From: Lacticaseibacillus manihotivorans DSM 13343 = JCM 12514
Lineage (GTDB): Bacteria; Bacillota; Bacilli; Lactobacillales; Lactobacillaceae
Assembly (NCBI RefSeq): GCF_001435035.1
Contig: NZ_AZEU01000134.1
Location: 27,436-91,435 of the forward strand
Length of the DNA: 64,000 nucleotides
Reading direction: 5' to 3'
In this document: in pieces, positions 53,731 to 63,251 of the stretch
Position numbering within the stretch: position 1 is the first letter of the stretch
Layout: each line of letters starts with the position of its first letter
Position numbers and translations under genes: made by a program
Notes under the pieces: model-generated
Told to the model about the DNA's origin: nothing
The model's database searches: none
What the model saw: the letters and a program-made list of their open reading frames with translations, nothing else

Positions 53731-54987
53731 ATGAAGAAGTCCGTCCTGATCGCGGCTGTGAGTACTTTAGGGTTGTTGCTTGCGGCTTGCGGTCCAAGCA
53801 ATAGCTCAAAATCGAGTGACACCAGTGCGACCAAAACCAAATCATTGACTGTATGGGCTGATAAAGATAAGTCTGATGGGATCAAGTCCGCGGTCAAGCA
53901 ATTCGAAAAAGACAATAATGTGAAAGTCAAAATTGTCGAAAAAGCTTATGCGGATCAACTTGAATCTTTGCGCCTGGATGGGCCTGCAGGATCTGGACCT
54001 GATATTATTACGATTCCTTCTGATCAAATTGGGACGGCAACCACTGAAGGGCTGCTTAAACCGTTGACTGTTTCAAAAGCGACGCAAAAACAATACACCG
54101 ACTCTGCGATGCAATCACAAATCGTTAAAGGCAAAGTTTACGGCTTACCACGTACCATCGAAACGACCTTCCTTTATTACAATAAAAAGCTCTTATCCGA
54201 AAAAGATCTGCCTAAAACCACTGATGAATGGCTGACGTATTCGAAACAACAAGTGGCAGCGGGCAAATATGGGTTGCTCGCATTGTGGGACCAAGTTTAT
54301 TATGCCGGCGGGATCTTATCCAGCTACGGCGGCTACATTTTCAACAAAGATGCCAAAGGGAACTACGATACATCAGACATCGGGTTGAACAATGCCGGGG
54401 CGGTGAAGGCTGCGACTTACATCAAGTCCTTCTATGATGCCGGCGTCTTTCCAAAAGGCATTTTAGGTGATCAAGGGATCAACACCTTGGATTCCTTATT
54501 CACTGAAGGCAAAGCCGCAGCCGTCATTTCTGGTCCTTGGAATATCCAACCTTATAAGAAAGCTGGGATCGATTACGGCGTTGCGGTATTGCCAACCTTA
54601 CCAAATGGTAAGCACATGCGCTCTTATATCGGTGTTAAGAGTTGGAACGTCTCCAGCTACTCCAAAAATGGCGCGATGGCTGAAAAGTTAGTCAAATACC
54701 TGTCCAACAAGCAAAACTTGTTGACGGCTTTCAAGAAGACCCAAGAAGTGCCAGCTGTGAAGTCTTTGGTCAACAGCACTGCCGTCAAGAACTCGATTGG
54801 TGCTGAAACGGTGGCTAAGCAATCGCAATACGCGGAACTGACCCCAAGTATTTCTGCGATGGATCAAGTTTGGGATCCAGCCAACAACGCCTTGCAAGTC
54901 ATCAACACCGGCAAGCAAGCGCCGAAGACGGCTTTAGACAACGCAGTCAAAACCATTAAGAGTGCGATCAAAGCCAACAAGAAGTAG
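53731..54987 (+). CDS. Sugar ABC transporter substrate-binding lipoprotein (maltose/galactan type)
   Basis: 418 residues from ATG 53731 behind GAAAGGGGAAA. Lipoprotein signal with lipobox LAAC, then a Ser/Thr-rich linker. The mature part has the MalE/MdxE-type pattern (SLTVWADKDKSDGIKSAVKQF, GPDIITIPSDQIG, AAAVISGPWNI). It binds an oligosaccharide outside the cell, probably a galacto- or maltooligosaccharide, and delivers it to the two permeases downstream. A terminator between this gene and the permeases should give it higher expression. Confidence 0.92.
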   Translation: MKKSVLIAAVSTLGLLLAACGPSNSSKSSDTSATKTKSLTVWADKDKSDGIKSAVKQFEKDNNVKVKIVEKAYADQLESLRLDGPAGSGPDIITIPSDQIGTATTEGLLKPLTVSKATQKQYTDSAMQSQIVKGKVYGLPRTIETTFLYYNKKLLSEKDLPKTTDEWLTYSKQQVAAGKYGLLALWDQVYYAGGILSSYGGYIFNKDAKGNYDTSDIGLNNAGAVKAATYIKSFYDAGVFPKGILGDQGINTLDSLFTEGKAAAVISGPWNIQPYKKAGIDYGVAVLPTLPNGKHMRSYIGVKSWNVSSYSKNGAMAEKLVKYLSNKQNLLTAFKKTQEVPAVKSLVNSTAVKNSIGAETVAKQSQYAELTPSISAMDQVWDPANNALQVINTGKQAPKTALDNAVKTIKSAIKANKK

Positions 54988-54993
54988 TCATTG

Positions 54994-55023
54994 AAAGGCC
55001 GGGCGCGCGTGGCCCGGCCTTTT
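54994..55023 (+). terminator. Intra-operon terminator after the binding-protein gene
   Basis: An 11-bp stem AAAGGCCGGGC/GCCCGGCCTTT with a 7-base loop and T run. It probably allows partial read-through, so that binding protein exceeds permease. Confidence 0.8.
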
Positions 55024-55115
55024 ATGATCGGCTGCGAGTCCGTTTCGTTATTGAACCGGACCGATCTAATGGCTCATGCAGCGACCATGCCAACAAGAAA
55101 GTGAGGAAAAATCGT

Positions 55116-56399
55116 ATGGCACAAAGAATCGAGGTCAAGCCTCAACGCCGCCACGCCCGCATTGCGGCAGCGTTATCGATCATCCCAGGCTTGGGACAAC
55201 TTTACAATCGTCAGTGGGTAAAAGGCATTTTTTATCTGTTGGTGGCTGGACTTTACTTAAATGGTTTTGCCAATTTATTCAATATGGGATTTTGGGGGTT
55301 GATCACCTTAGGCACCGAAGTTCCCCGCGATAATTCGATTTTCTTACTAGCTGAAGGCTTGATCGCTGTTTTGGTGCTGGCCATTGGGATCTTGTTTTAC
55401 TGGTTGAATCTGCGTGACGCTTATAAAACTGGGGAAGCCATCGACAATGGGGAAGCGGTCATCAGTTTCAAGGCAAGTTTCCACAATGTGATGGACCGCG
55501 ATTATCCTTATTTGATGGTGAGCCCTGGGGTGTTACTCTTGGTTTTCACCGTGATCTTCCCGATTTTATTCAGTTTTGCTTTGGCCTTTACCAATTACAA
55601 CTTGTACCACATGGCGCCAGCGAATTTGGCGGATTGGGTCGGGTTGAAAACTTTTGCCCAGATCTTCACCGTCGATATTTGGCGTTCAACGTTCTTTAGT
55701 GTTTTAGGTTGGACGGTGATTTGGACCTTGGTGGCGTCAACGCTGTCGATCGTGTTAGGGATTTTCTTTGCCGTGTTGGTCCATCAAAAAGATCTCAAGT
55801 TCAAAAAGTTCTGGCGGATCATTCTGGTTTTGCCTTGGGCCGTACCTGGATTTGTGACGATCTTAGTTTTTGCTGGGATGTTTAACGATTCCTTTGGTGC
55901 CATCAATACCACGATTTTACACGCATTAGGGATCAAAGCGATTCCTTGGCTGACCGAAGCCAAGTGGACGAAAGTGGCGCTGTTAACGATTCAAGGCTGG
56001 CTGGGTTTCCCGTATATCTTCATTGTCACCACCGGGGTTTTACAATCGATACCAGAAGATCTTTATGAAGCCGCGTTGATGGATGGGGCCACGGCGATGC
56101 AGAAGTTCCGGCAGATCACGCTACCATTTATCATGATGCAAATGATGCCGATCATCATCACCCAATATACCTTCAACTTCAACAACTTCAATATTATTTA
56201 CCTGTTCAATTCTGGCGGTCCTGCGATGCCAAACTCCACGGCAGGCGGGACAGATATCTTGGTTTCTTGGATCTACAAACTGACCTTGAAATCCAATCAA
56301 TATGCCTTAGCTGCGGCGTTGACCATTTTGCTATCAGTCTTTGTCATCGCCATCGCCCTTTGGCAATTCCGGCGTTCGCAAGCCTTTAAGGAGGGATAG
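55116..56399 (+). CDS. Sugar ABC transporter permease (MalF/GanP-like)
   Basis: 427 residues from ATG 55116 behind GTGAGGA. An N-terminal extension of ~110 residues (RHARIAAALSIIPGLGQLYN...) adds membrane helices, as in MalF/GanP proteins. The permease core carries the EAA loop EAALMDGATAMQKFRQITLP. It pairs with the next gene product as a heterodimer. No ATPase gene is in the operon, so a shared MsmK-type ATPase is expected elsewhere. Confidence 0.93.
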   Translation: MAQRIEVKPQRRHARIAAALSIIPGLGQLYNRQWVKGIFYLLVAGLYLNGFANLFNMGFWGLITLGTEVPRDNSIFLLAEGLIAVLVLAIGILFYWLNLRDAYKTGEAIDNGEAVISFKASFHNVMDRDYPYLMVSPGVLLLVFTVIFPILFSFALAFTNYNLYHMAPANLADWVGLKTFAQIFTVDIWRSTFFSVLGWTVIWTLVASTLSIVLGIFFAVLVHQKDLKFKKFWRIILVLPWAVPGFVTILVFAGMFNDSFGAINTTILHALGIKAIPWLTEAKWTKVALLTIQGWLGFPYIFIVTTGVLQSIPEDLYEAALMDGATAMQKFRQITLPFIMMQMMPIIITQYTFNFNNFNIIYLFNSGGPAMPNSTAGGTDILVSWIYKLTLKSNQYALAAALTILLSVFVIAIALWQFRRSQAFKEG

Positions 56400-56401
56400 T
56401 C

Positions 56402-57250
56402 ATGCACACCAACTCACAATCACGCTTTTGGCGCTTGTTGCTCACGTATGCGGTGCTGATCGGCATTACCGTCGTGATCATTTATCCACTGGCTTGGACT
56501 GTCGGCGCCAGTTTCAATCCTGGGAACAGCTTGGTTTCGACGAGTTTGATCCCCAAACACCCAACGTTTGCGCATTATGTGGCGCTGACCAAAACCAGTG
56601 CGACTTTTTATTACTTCCGCTGGTTTGCCAACTCCATTAAAATCAGTGTCGCCACGATGATCTTATCGGTGATTTTCGTCTCGATGACGGCCTATGCTTT
56701 CTCTCGCTTTAAGTTTGTTGGGCGCAAAAATGGCTTGACCGTGTTCTTGCTTTTACAAATGATCCCACAGTTTTCTGCGTTGATCGCCATTTTCGTTTTG
56801 GCGCAAATGATGGGCATGGTCAATTCCCACTTGCTATTGATCTTGATTTATACCGGTGGGCAAATCCCGATGAGCACCTATTTAATGAAAGGGTACTTTG
56901 ATTCCATTCCCCGCGACTTGGATGAATCAGCGCGCATCGATGGTGCTGGTAATACCCGGATCTTCCTGAAAATCTTGATGCCACTGGCGCGGCCAATGCT
57001 AGCCGTGGTGGCGATGAACGGCTTTACTGGACCGCTAGGCGACTTTGCGATTTCTAGTGTTATTTTGCGCAATCCCAAAGCATATACTTTGCCAATCGGG
57101 TTATATAACTTGATCACCGATAAAATGGGGGCCAGTTACACGACTTTCGCGGCTGGAGCGATTTTAATTTCCGTACCAGTGGCCATCGTCTTCTTAATGT
57201 TGCAACGTAATTTCGTAACCGGATTGACTGCAGGGGGGACAAAAGGGTGA
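56402..57250 (+). CDS. Sugar ABC transporter permease (MalG/GanQ-like)
   Basis: 282 residues starting two bases after the previous stop, behind AAGGAGGGA. About six membrane helices. The EAA motif is DESARIDGAGNTRIFLKILMP. Partner of the MalF-like permease; its stop overlaps the GH42 start. Confidence 0.93.
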   Translation: MHTNSQSRFWRLLLTYAVLIGITVVIIYPLAWTVGASFNPGNSLVSTSLIPKHPTFAHYVALTKTSATFYYFRWFANSIKISVATMILSVIFVSMTAYAFSRFKFVGRKNGLTVFLLLQMIPQFSALIAIFVLAQMMGMVNSHLLLILIYTGGQIPMSTYLMKGYFDSIPRDLDESARIDGAGNTRIFLKILMPLARPMLAVVAMNGFTGPLGDFAISSVILRNPKAYTLPIGLYNLITDKMGASYTTFAAGAILISVPVAIVFLMLQRNFVTGLTAGGTKG

Positions 57251-59286
57251 CAAAATGGACAACAACTCATTTATTACATGGCGGGGATTATAACCCGGAT
57301 CAATGGCTGAACTATCCTGAAGTCTTAAAAGCCGACTGGCAGCTGATGAAGCAAGCCGGCATCAATACCGTCACTGTGGGGATCTTTTCTTGGGCGGCGT
57401 TAGAGCCGACTGAAGGCGAGTATCACTGGCAGTGGTTGGATGACGTCTTTGATCAAGCGGCGCAAAACGGCATCAGTATCATCTTAGCAACGCCAAGTGG
57501 GGCTAAGCCTGCCTGGCTAGCACAAGCTTATCCTGAAGTGTTACGCGTGGATGAATATGATCATCGTTTGCATTTTGGTGAGCGGCATAACCACTGTTTC
57601 ACTAGTCCCGTCTATCGGCGCTATGTGGCAAAAATCGATGGCTTATTGGCCAAGCGTTATGGCCAACGCAAGAATTTGATCTTGTGGCATATTTCCAATG
57701 AATTCGGCGGTGAATGTCACTGCGATTTGTGCCAAGCAGCCTTCCGTCAGTGGTTGAAGACCCAATATGCGAGCTTGGATGCGTTAAATGACGCCTGGTA
57801 TACCGGTTTTTGGGGGCATCATTTTGACAATTGGGATGAGATCCATTCACCGACTCCATTGGGTGATACGACGCTTTTAGGGCTGACCGCAGATTGGCGG
57901 CGCTTCGTGACGGCGCAAACGATTGATTTTCATGACGAGGAAGTGGCAGCGATTCGCCAGTATTCTGACAAGCCCCAAACCACGAACTTCATGGCGGATA
58001 CCGAAGATCTTGAACCATTCCACGGCTTAGATTATGCCGAATTTGCCAAACATGTCGATGTGGTGTCATGGGATTGTTATCCCACTTGGGAGAATCCGGC
58101 GATGACCCCAGCGCAACTCGGCAGTAAAATTGCCATGATCAACGATTATTTCCGCAGCTTGAAGCAACAGAATTTCTTGATCATGGAATCCACGCCATCT
58201 TTAGTGAACTGGCATGCGTTCAACCGGGCGAAAAGACCTGGTCAACACCGACTAGCTGCCTTGCAGTTCTTGGCGCAAGGGGCAGATTCGGTCTTATACT
58301 TCCAGTGGCGGCAATCGCGCGGTGCTTCTGAAAAGTTCCACGGTGCGGTGGTGGCCCAAGATGGTCGCCCTGATAATCGGGTGTTTCAAGATGTGGCTCA
58401 AGTTGGTCATGACTTAAAGGCGCTACGGGGATTGGCTGGTGTCCAGCGAGAAGCTGCACGCGTCGCCATTGTTTATGACAAGCAAAGCCATTGGAATCTT
58501 GATGCGACCCAAGCATTTGCGCAAAGCACCAAAAAATATTGGCAAACGCTCCAACAACAGTATGATTATTTCTGGCAACGGGATATTCCAGTCGATATTG
58601 TCGGCGTTGAGGCAGACTTAAGTCGCTATGCGGTAGTCGTCGATATGATGCACTATGCGATGCCGCAAAGCTTTGCCGATAAATTGCGCGCTTATGTCCA
58701 AGCCGGCGGGGTGTTGATTGGCGGCTATATCAGTGCCTTAGTGGACCATCATGATTTGGCCTATACTGGCGATTTTATGTTGGCGGATCTCTACGGCGTT
58801 GAACGCAAAGAAATCGACACCTTGTATCCCTCAATGCAAAATGGCGTGGTCATCGGTGATCATACGTATCCGATTTACGACTATGCCGAAGTGTTGGCCT
58901 TAAACGGTGGCCAGGCGTTGGGCCACTTTACGCAGGACTTCTACGCCGACGCACCAGCGATCGTAACGCACGCATTTGGGCAAGGCCACACCTATTATGT
59001 CGGTGGACGCGGGGATGCCGCTTTGCTGGCGAATGTGTATGATGAAGCGCTGGCCGGCTTGGACCTGAAGCAACAAACCGTGATCGCACCACAACCACTA
59101 GTCTCAGTGCAAATGCGTCGTACGCAAACGCATCAAGTGGCGTTGGTGATGAACTTCAGTGATTCGGCGCAAACTGTACAGGTTTTACAAGATGGCATCG
59201 ACTTGTTATCGGCAAAGGCGGTGACGGCTGGGGAAATCCAGTTACCTGCCTATGGCGTGATGGCAATTCAGTTGTCGAATCAATAG
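57247..59286 (+). CDS. Beta-galactosidase, GH42
   Basis: 679 residues from GTG 57247, overlapping the permease stop. GH42 marks: LHGGDYNPDQW at the N-terminus, acid/base Glu152 in WHISNEFGGECHCDLC, zinc-binding cysteines (Cys117, 157, 159, 162) and nucleophile Glu314 in LIMESTPSLVNW. A trimerisation and a C-terminal domain complete the family architecture. It hydrolyses terminal beta-galactosides in the cytosol, so the ABC importer likely brings galacto-oligosaccharides. No secretion signal is present. Confidence 0.95.
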   Translation: MTKWTTTHLLHGGDYNPDQWLNYPEVLKADWQLMKQAGINTVTVGIFSWAALEPTEGEYHWQWLDDVFDQAAQNGISIILATPSGAKPAWLAQAYPEVLRVDEYDHRLHFGERHNHCFTSPVYRRYVAKIDGLLAKRYGQRKNLILWHISNEFGGECHCDLCQAAFRQWLKTQYASLDALNDAWYTGFWGHHFDNWDEIHSPTPLGDTTLLGLTADWRRFVTAQTIDFHDEEVAAIRQYSDKPQTTNFMADTEDLEPFHGLDYAEFAKHVDVVSWDCYPTWENPAMTPAQLGSKIAMINDYFRSLKQQNFLIMESTPSLVNWHAFNRAKRPGQHRLAALQFLAQGADSVLYFQWRQSRGASEKFHGAVVAQDGRPDNRVFQDVAQVGHDLKALRGLAGVQREAARVAIVYDKQSHWNLDATQAFAQSTKKYWQTLQQQYDYFWQRDIPVDIVGVEADLSRYAVVVDMMHYAMPQSFADKLRAYVQAGGVLIGGYISALVDHHDLAYTGDFMLADLYGVERKEIDTLYPSMQNGVVIGDHTYPIYDYAEVLALNGGQALGHFTQDFYADAPAIVTHAFGQGHTYYVGGRGDAALLANVYDEALAGLDLKQQTVIAPQPLVSVQMRRTQTHQVALVMNFSDSAQTVQVLQDGIDLLSAKAVTAGEIQLPAYGVMAIQLSNQ

Positions 59287-59316
59287 TCTCGTTCATATTA
59301 AACGATATCAACATCG

Positions 59317-59351
59317 AAAAGCCTACCTTATGTTAGCAAGGTAGGCTTTTT
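59317..59351 (+). terminator. Terminator of the GH42 operon
   Basis: A perfect 13-bp stem AAAAGCCTACCTT/AAGGTAGGCTTTT with an 8-base loop and T run. Confidence 0.9.
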
Positions 59352-59440
59352 GGGACTAGTCAGGTGAGTTTACAAAAGGTAGAATAAAGCAATTAGCGCA
59401 GGCCATCAGTTGATGGTCTTTTTCATTGGGGAGCTTGAAC

Positions 59441-60316
59441 ATGACAAAAGCACGTACCACTGGCCATATCGCCGCGTTGATCACGATTTTAATTTGGGGT
59501 ACGACTTGCATTGCGACAAAAGTGTTGTTGCGTAGTTTCAATCCGGTCACAATTTTGTTAGCACGATTTGTCATTGGGTACTTGGCATTATTGATTTGGA
59601 AGCCTGGGCTTTTACATATCGCCGATCGCCGGCACGAATGGTTGTTTGTCGGTGCTGGATTTTCTGGCATCACAATTTACTACCTCTTAGAAAATATGGC
59701 GCTGACGCAAACCACTGCCAGCAATGTCGGCATTATCGTAACCGTTTCGCCATTTCTCACGGCGCTGTTGTCGACATGGTTTCTAAACGCCAAGCGGCCA
59801 ACGATTTGGTTTTATATCGGCTTTGTGGTGGCCATCAGTGGCGTGATTTTGATTTCAGATCCGGGTAGTGCCGCTGGTCAAGGGAGTTTGGCTGGGGATG
59901 GCTTGGCCCTTCTCGCTTGTTTCGCATGGGCTATTTACTCTGTGTTGACGACCAAAATCGGTGAGTTAAATCTCAATGTGATCCAATCAACGCGCCATGT
60001 GTTTTTCTACGGATTGATTTTTATGCTGCCGATTGCGTATGCACTTGGCTTTCACTTGAATTTTGCGACCTTGCAACAACCGCAAAATTGGGGCAATTTC
60101 CTATTTCTAGGCATTGGCGCTTGTGCGTTGTGTTTTGTGACTTGGAATCTTGCGGTCAAGCGCTTAGGTACTGTGGTCAGCAGTGTTTACATTTACTTGG
60201 TCCCAGTGATTACGTTGATATTCTCCGTGATTGTGTTGCATGAACCGTTGACGGTGCCATTGATGATCGGCGCGGCGCTGACGTTGGCTGGATCGTGGTT
60301 GTCAGGCAAAAATTAA
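59441..60316 (+). CDS. DMT superfamily (EamA) transporter
   Basis: 291 residues from ATG 59441 behind TTGGGGAG; an upstream TTG (59426) is less likely. Ten hydrophobic helices in two EamA repeats (ALITILIWGTTCIATKVLL and GLALLACFAWAIYSVLTTK). Substrate unknown: amino acids, nucleosides or other metabolites are typical. It appears monocistronic. Confidence 0.9.
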   Translation: MTKARTTGHIAALITILIWGTTCIATKVLLRSFNPVTILLARFVIGYLALLIWKPGLLHIADRRHEWLFVGAGFSGITIYYLLENMALTQTTASNVGIIVTVSPFLTALLSTWFLNAKRPTIWFYIGFVVAISGVILISDPGSAAGQGSLAGDGLALLACFAWAIYSVLTTKIGELNLNVIQSTRHVFFYGLIFMLPIAYALGFHLNFATLQQPQNWGNFLFLGIGACALCFVTWNLAVKRLGTVVSSVYIYLVPVITLIFSVIVLHEPLTVPLMIGAALTLAGSWLSGKN

Positions 60317-60359
60317 CAGTCGGGTGGCAATGGTGAAGGTCACCAGGGCACCCGACTGT
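60316..60359. terminator. Hairpin between convergent genes
   Basis: A perfect 11-bp ACAGTCGGGTG/CACCCGACTGT stem. On the minus strand it is followed by TAATTTTT, so it mainly serves the minus-strand gene that ends at 60372. Confidence 0.65.
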
Positions 60360-60371
60360 GTGTATCGCAGA

Positions 60372-60695
60372 TTAAGCTGGTAATAATTGCAGTGTCAAGA
60401 AGATGAGGATCAGGACACCAACGAACCCGAGTGTTTGCCACTCGTTGCGCAGTGATTTTTCGCGGTGTTGTTGGACGACCACCAGCCGCCACTGCATCCA
60501 TGCCAGCAAAATAATGAACAAGATGATCAGCGCTTTGCCGCCGAACACCAAATTGCCAGGCCGTCGTGAATAAAAGCCAGTGTGAATGGCAGCATCGGGT
60601 AAGATTAGTAAATAACTCGAAAAAGCCAATCGGAAAGCTTGGGCCCGCGGATGACCTAAGTGAATAAACGCATGTCCTACCTCACTTTCCGTCAA
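60372..60695 (-). CDS. Small membrane protein, start uncertain
   Basis: About 107 residues if started at a TTG near 60695; the frame is open to 60755, overlapping the DUF3658 gene. Two or three hydrophobic segments (FRLAFSSYLLILPDAAI, LIILFIILLAWMQWRLVV, GVLILIFLTLQLL). No family recognised and no clear binding site. It may be coupled to the preceding gene's stop. Confidence 0.55.
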   Translation of the reverse strand: MTESEVGHAFIHLGHPRAQAFRLAFSSYLLILPDAAIHTGFYSRRPGNLVFGGKALIILFIILLAWMQWRLVVVQQHREKSLRNEWQTLGFVGVLILIFLTLQLLPA

Positions 60696-61402
60696 AAAGT
60701 TGTTGCAAACGATAATGCCACCACCAATCAGGGAGGCTAATTTGATATTCGCCAAGTAAACGGCCGATGGCTTTGACGTGTTCAGGGAAAGTTCTTGGCG
60801 GTGTTTTGACTTGGGCCAAAATCAACGGATCAAAATAAGTTTCCGGCACACTCAGCAGCTCGCCGTTTAATAAGATGCGAACCTCGTTTGTTGCTGAGTG
60901 CAAATTTTGCCAACCATAACTGAATGCCGTTAAATCACGCACGGTTACGGTGGTCGCGGTTTGCACCAAGGCATCAAGCCAGTCCGGGTCTAGCTCACCT
61001 AATTTCGTAATTTTGTACAGCGCTGACTGGGTCGGATGCGGGAAAACCGTCGGCACATGCACTTGTTGAATCGAAAGTTTTTGTTTGGCACATAAACCAG
61101 CCAACCACCACAAACCGATCACATCAAGTCCACCAAAGGCGCAAAGCACTGTTGGTTTGAATGGCGGCTTTTAACTGGGTGATGGCCGCTTGGTCTACGT
61201 TTTGCAGACTTTGGGCGTCTGAATCATTGCCTTGCCGCCCTAAACCTAACTGGCTGGCCTTAAATTGGTAGAAATTTGAATTGACGGCATTGAGGCGGGC
61301 TAAATCACCAAATTGCAAATCAGGCGGTAACGCCAAGACGTCGAAATCATCGTGATTGGCCAAAGTCCGGGCAAAACTGGGATCAAAAGTCAGGTCTAAC
61401 AT
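60682..61402 (-). pseudogene. DUF1835/DUF3658-type protein, frameshifted
   Basis: Starts at ATG 61402 behind AAGGAGATTGCC. The N-terminal frame (to 61124) carries the DUF1835-like part (NDSDAQSLQNVDQAAITQLKA...) and the second frame (from about 61149 to 60682) carries the DUF3658 part (GELLSVPETYFDPLIL). The frames meet near 61135-61150 around GCGCCTTTGGTGGA; a single-base change would join them into one protein of about 240 residues. Function of the family is unknown. It is either a true frameshift or a base error. Confidence 0.75.
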
Positions 61403-61501
61403 GGCAATCTCCTTGATTGTAAATTGCTTTGATAGGGGTATATTTGAGTTAATGATAGCGCTGTCGGTAACGGCTGGCAACATTAAGGCGGGGGTATCTC
61501 A

Positions 61502-61864
61502 ATGGCTACAAATCATGATGCGACGAGGTTCAAACTCAGCGAATTGGCTGATCTTGGTCTACAGTTTTGCGCTGTTGACATTCCAATCGTTGGTGGTGTC
61601 ATCGCAGTCGTCAAGTTGATCACTTTGCCGATTTATGAAATTTATGCGCATCATACTGTTAAGCCCGAGCTCAAAGTCGTGTGGCAGCGCGCTGACAAAC
61701 TGGGCTTGAATGGTGCGGACCTCAAGCGCCTTTCCGGATCAAAGGATTTTGGGTCGATTGATTGGGCCAGCAGGCGCAACGGCGGGATCACGCCACCACT
61801 TGATTTAATTCGCAAGGTGAACGCAGAGCTCACCAAACGGATTAAAGTTAAAATATCTCGTTAA
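61502..61864 (+). CDS. Hypothetical protein
   Basis: 120 residues behind GGCGGGGGT. One hydrophobic stretch (VDIPIVGGVIAVVKLITLPIY) and a basic C-terminal half (DLKRLSGSKDFGSIDWASRR). No family recognised. It is followed by a clear terminator, so it is a single-gene unit. Confidence 0.65.
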   Translation: MATNHDATRFKLSELADLGLQFCAVDIPIVGGVIAVVKLITLPIYEIYAHHTVKPELKVVWQRADKLGLNGADLKRLSGSKDFGSIDWASRRNGGITPPLDLIRKVNAELTKRIKVKISR

Positions 61865-61889
61865 GGTCATCGCCGCGATGACCTTTTTA
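61863..61889 (+). terminator. Terminator after the 120-residue protein gene
   Basis: A 10-bp stem AAGGTCATCG/CGATGACCTT with a 3-base loop, then T run. Confidence 0.8.
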
Positions 61890-61890
61890 G

Positions 61891-61920
61891 TTGTGTTGCG
61901 TCTTGTCAGCGGGGTATAAT
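61891..61920 (+). promoter_or_regulatory. Promoter of the AP2-domain gene
   Basis: TTGTGT at 61891-61896, an 18-base spacer, and a perfect TATAAT at 61915-61920. It leaves a leader of about 140 bases, with a small CCTG/CAGG hairpin near 61980. Confidence 0.55.
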
Positions 61921-62065
61921 ACAAACGAAGATGACAGCGCTTATTTAATAGAAGAAACTGATCGAATTCGGCAGAGCCTGGAGTCAGGACACGGCGCCAA
62001 AGTTGACAAACTATGGAAATTTACGCAAAATAGATTTTGAAAAATCTAATTGGGAGGATGCATTC

Positions 62066-62557
62066 ATGAAACGATTGAATCTAGTCGGACAGAAATTCGG
62101 GCGCTTGAGCGTCGTCAGCTATGCCGGTGTCGCCAACAATGGCAATGCCCGCTGGAATTGTGTTTGTGATTGTGGGAATGAATGTGTCGTTGACGGCTAT
62201 CGCTTGCGCAAAGGGATGACCACCAGTTGTGGGTGTTACCGGCGTGAATACATGAAAAAAGCGATCATGGCAAATCCCAAAACGCGCGCACAAATGGGCC
62301 AACGGGGGCAATTCTCTCGTACTGAAGGCGTCAACGTGTCCGCGGCGACGAAACTGCGCATCACCAATCGTTCCGGCGTGATCGGGGTTTCCTTTGATCG
62401 GCAAACGTCCAAGTGGAATGCTCGGTTATTTCTCAAAGGCAAATTGGTGTTGAATAAACAGTTCGTTGACTTTAAAGATGCTGTCGCGGCTCGCAAAACT
62501 GCCGAGCAGCAGTACTTAGCGCCAATTTTACAACGCACAAAAAAATCAAATGACTAA
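62066..62557 (+). CDS. AP2-domain protein with N-terminal zinc ribbon
   Basis: 163 residues from ATG 62066 behind GGGAGGATG; an upstream in-frame start (62003) has no binding site. The N-terminal part has paired cysteines (CVCDCGNECVV ... TTSCGCYRREY) forming a zinc ribbon. The C-terminal part is an AP2-like DNA-binding domain (RSGVIGVSFDRQTSKWNARL and KDAVAARKTAEQQY). Such proteins occur in phages and as relatives of HNH homing endonucleases, but no HNH active site is visible. It lies outside the prophage, alone between terminators. Confidence 0.82.
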   Translation: MKRLNLVGQKFGRLSVVSYAGVANNGNARWNCVCDCGNECVVDGYRLRKGMTTSCGCYRREYMKKAIMANPKTRAQMGQRGQFSRTEGVNVSAATKLRITNRSGVIGVSFDRQTSKWNARLFLKGKLVLNKQFVDFKDAVAARKTAEQQYLAPILQRTKKSND

Positions 62558-62602
62558 TTCAAACGACTGCTTGCAGCCGTTTTGTTTTCAGGAGGACAAC
62601 TC

Positions 62603-63205
62603 ATGACGCGCAAAAGTTCTGCTTACACCATCGCCATTACTGGGATCTTAGCGGCAATGATCATCATGCAAGCCTACATCCCAATGGTCGGCTATATTCG
62701 CATCACGCCACTTTGGCCGGCGATTTCAACGATTCACCTCACCGTGATTTTAGCCGGCATTTTGCTCGGGGTGCGCGGCGGCGCCGGTCTTGGGGCATTT
62801 TGGGGGTGTATTAGCTTGATCAAAGCTTACACAGACGCCACTGACCCGGTCACGATCTTGTTGTTTCGCAACCCGTTGATCGCGATTTTGCCGCGGATCA
62901 TGGTTGGGGTAGTGGCTGGCTTGGTGTTCAACCACATCGCCAAAAAGCATCAAAAAGATGTCGTCGGCACCATCAAAATGAGTGTCGCTGGGGTGTGCGG
63001 CGCGCTGACCAACACCAGTTTAGTGATCGCGTTGACTTGGGTATTTTTTGCCAACAATGCGAACGCCGTCGTCAAAGGCGCCGATGGCAGTAACCTCGGG
63101 TGGTTGTTGATCGGGGCTTTGGCCATCAATGCCATTGCGGAAGCCTTGTTGGCAGGCATTCTAGTCCCGATATTAGGGCAAGCCTTACTCAGATTTAAAC
63201 GCTAA
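62603..63205 (+). CDS. ECF transporter S component
   Basis: 200 residues from ATG 62603 behind CAGGAGGAC. About six membrane helices. The N-terminal helix AITGILAAMIIMQAYIPMVG has the small-residue pattern used to contact EcfT, and GVRGGAGLGAFWGCISLIKA with FRNPLIAILPRIMVG is typical of vitamin S components. The substrate cannot be decided by eye (pantothenate- or cobalamin-type are candidates). The energising EcfAA'T genes are not in the window. Confidence 0.85.
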   Translation: MTRKSSAYTIAITGILAAMIIMQAYIPMVGYIRITPLWPAISTIHLTVILAGILLGVRGGAGLGAFWGCISLIKAYTDATDPVTILLFRNPLIAILPRIMVGVVAGLVFNHIAKKHQKDVVGTIKMSVAGVCGALTNTSLVIALTWVFFANNANAVVKGADGSNLGWLLIGALAINAIAEALLAGILVPILGQALLRFKR

Positions 63206-63207
63206 AT

Positions 63208-63251
63208 GCAAAGGCGCCACCGAAAGTGAGTTTCGGTGGCGCCTTTGCGTT
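63208..63251. terminator. Very strong terminator between convergent genes
   Basis: A perfect 18-bp stem (63208-63225 with 63231-63248) with a 5-base loop. A/T pairs at both ends suit bidirectional use. Confidence 0.88.
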
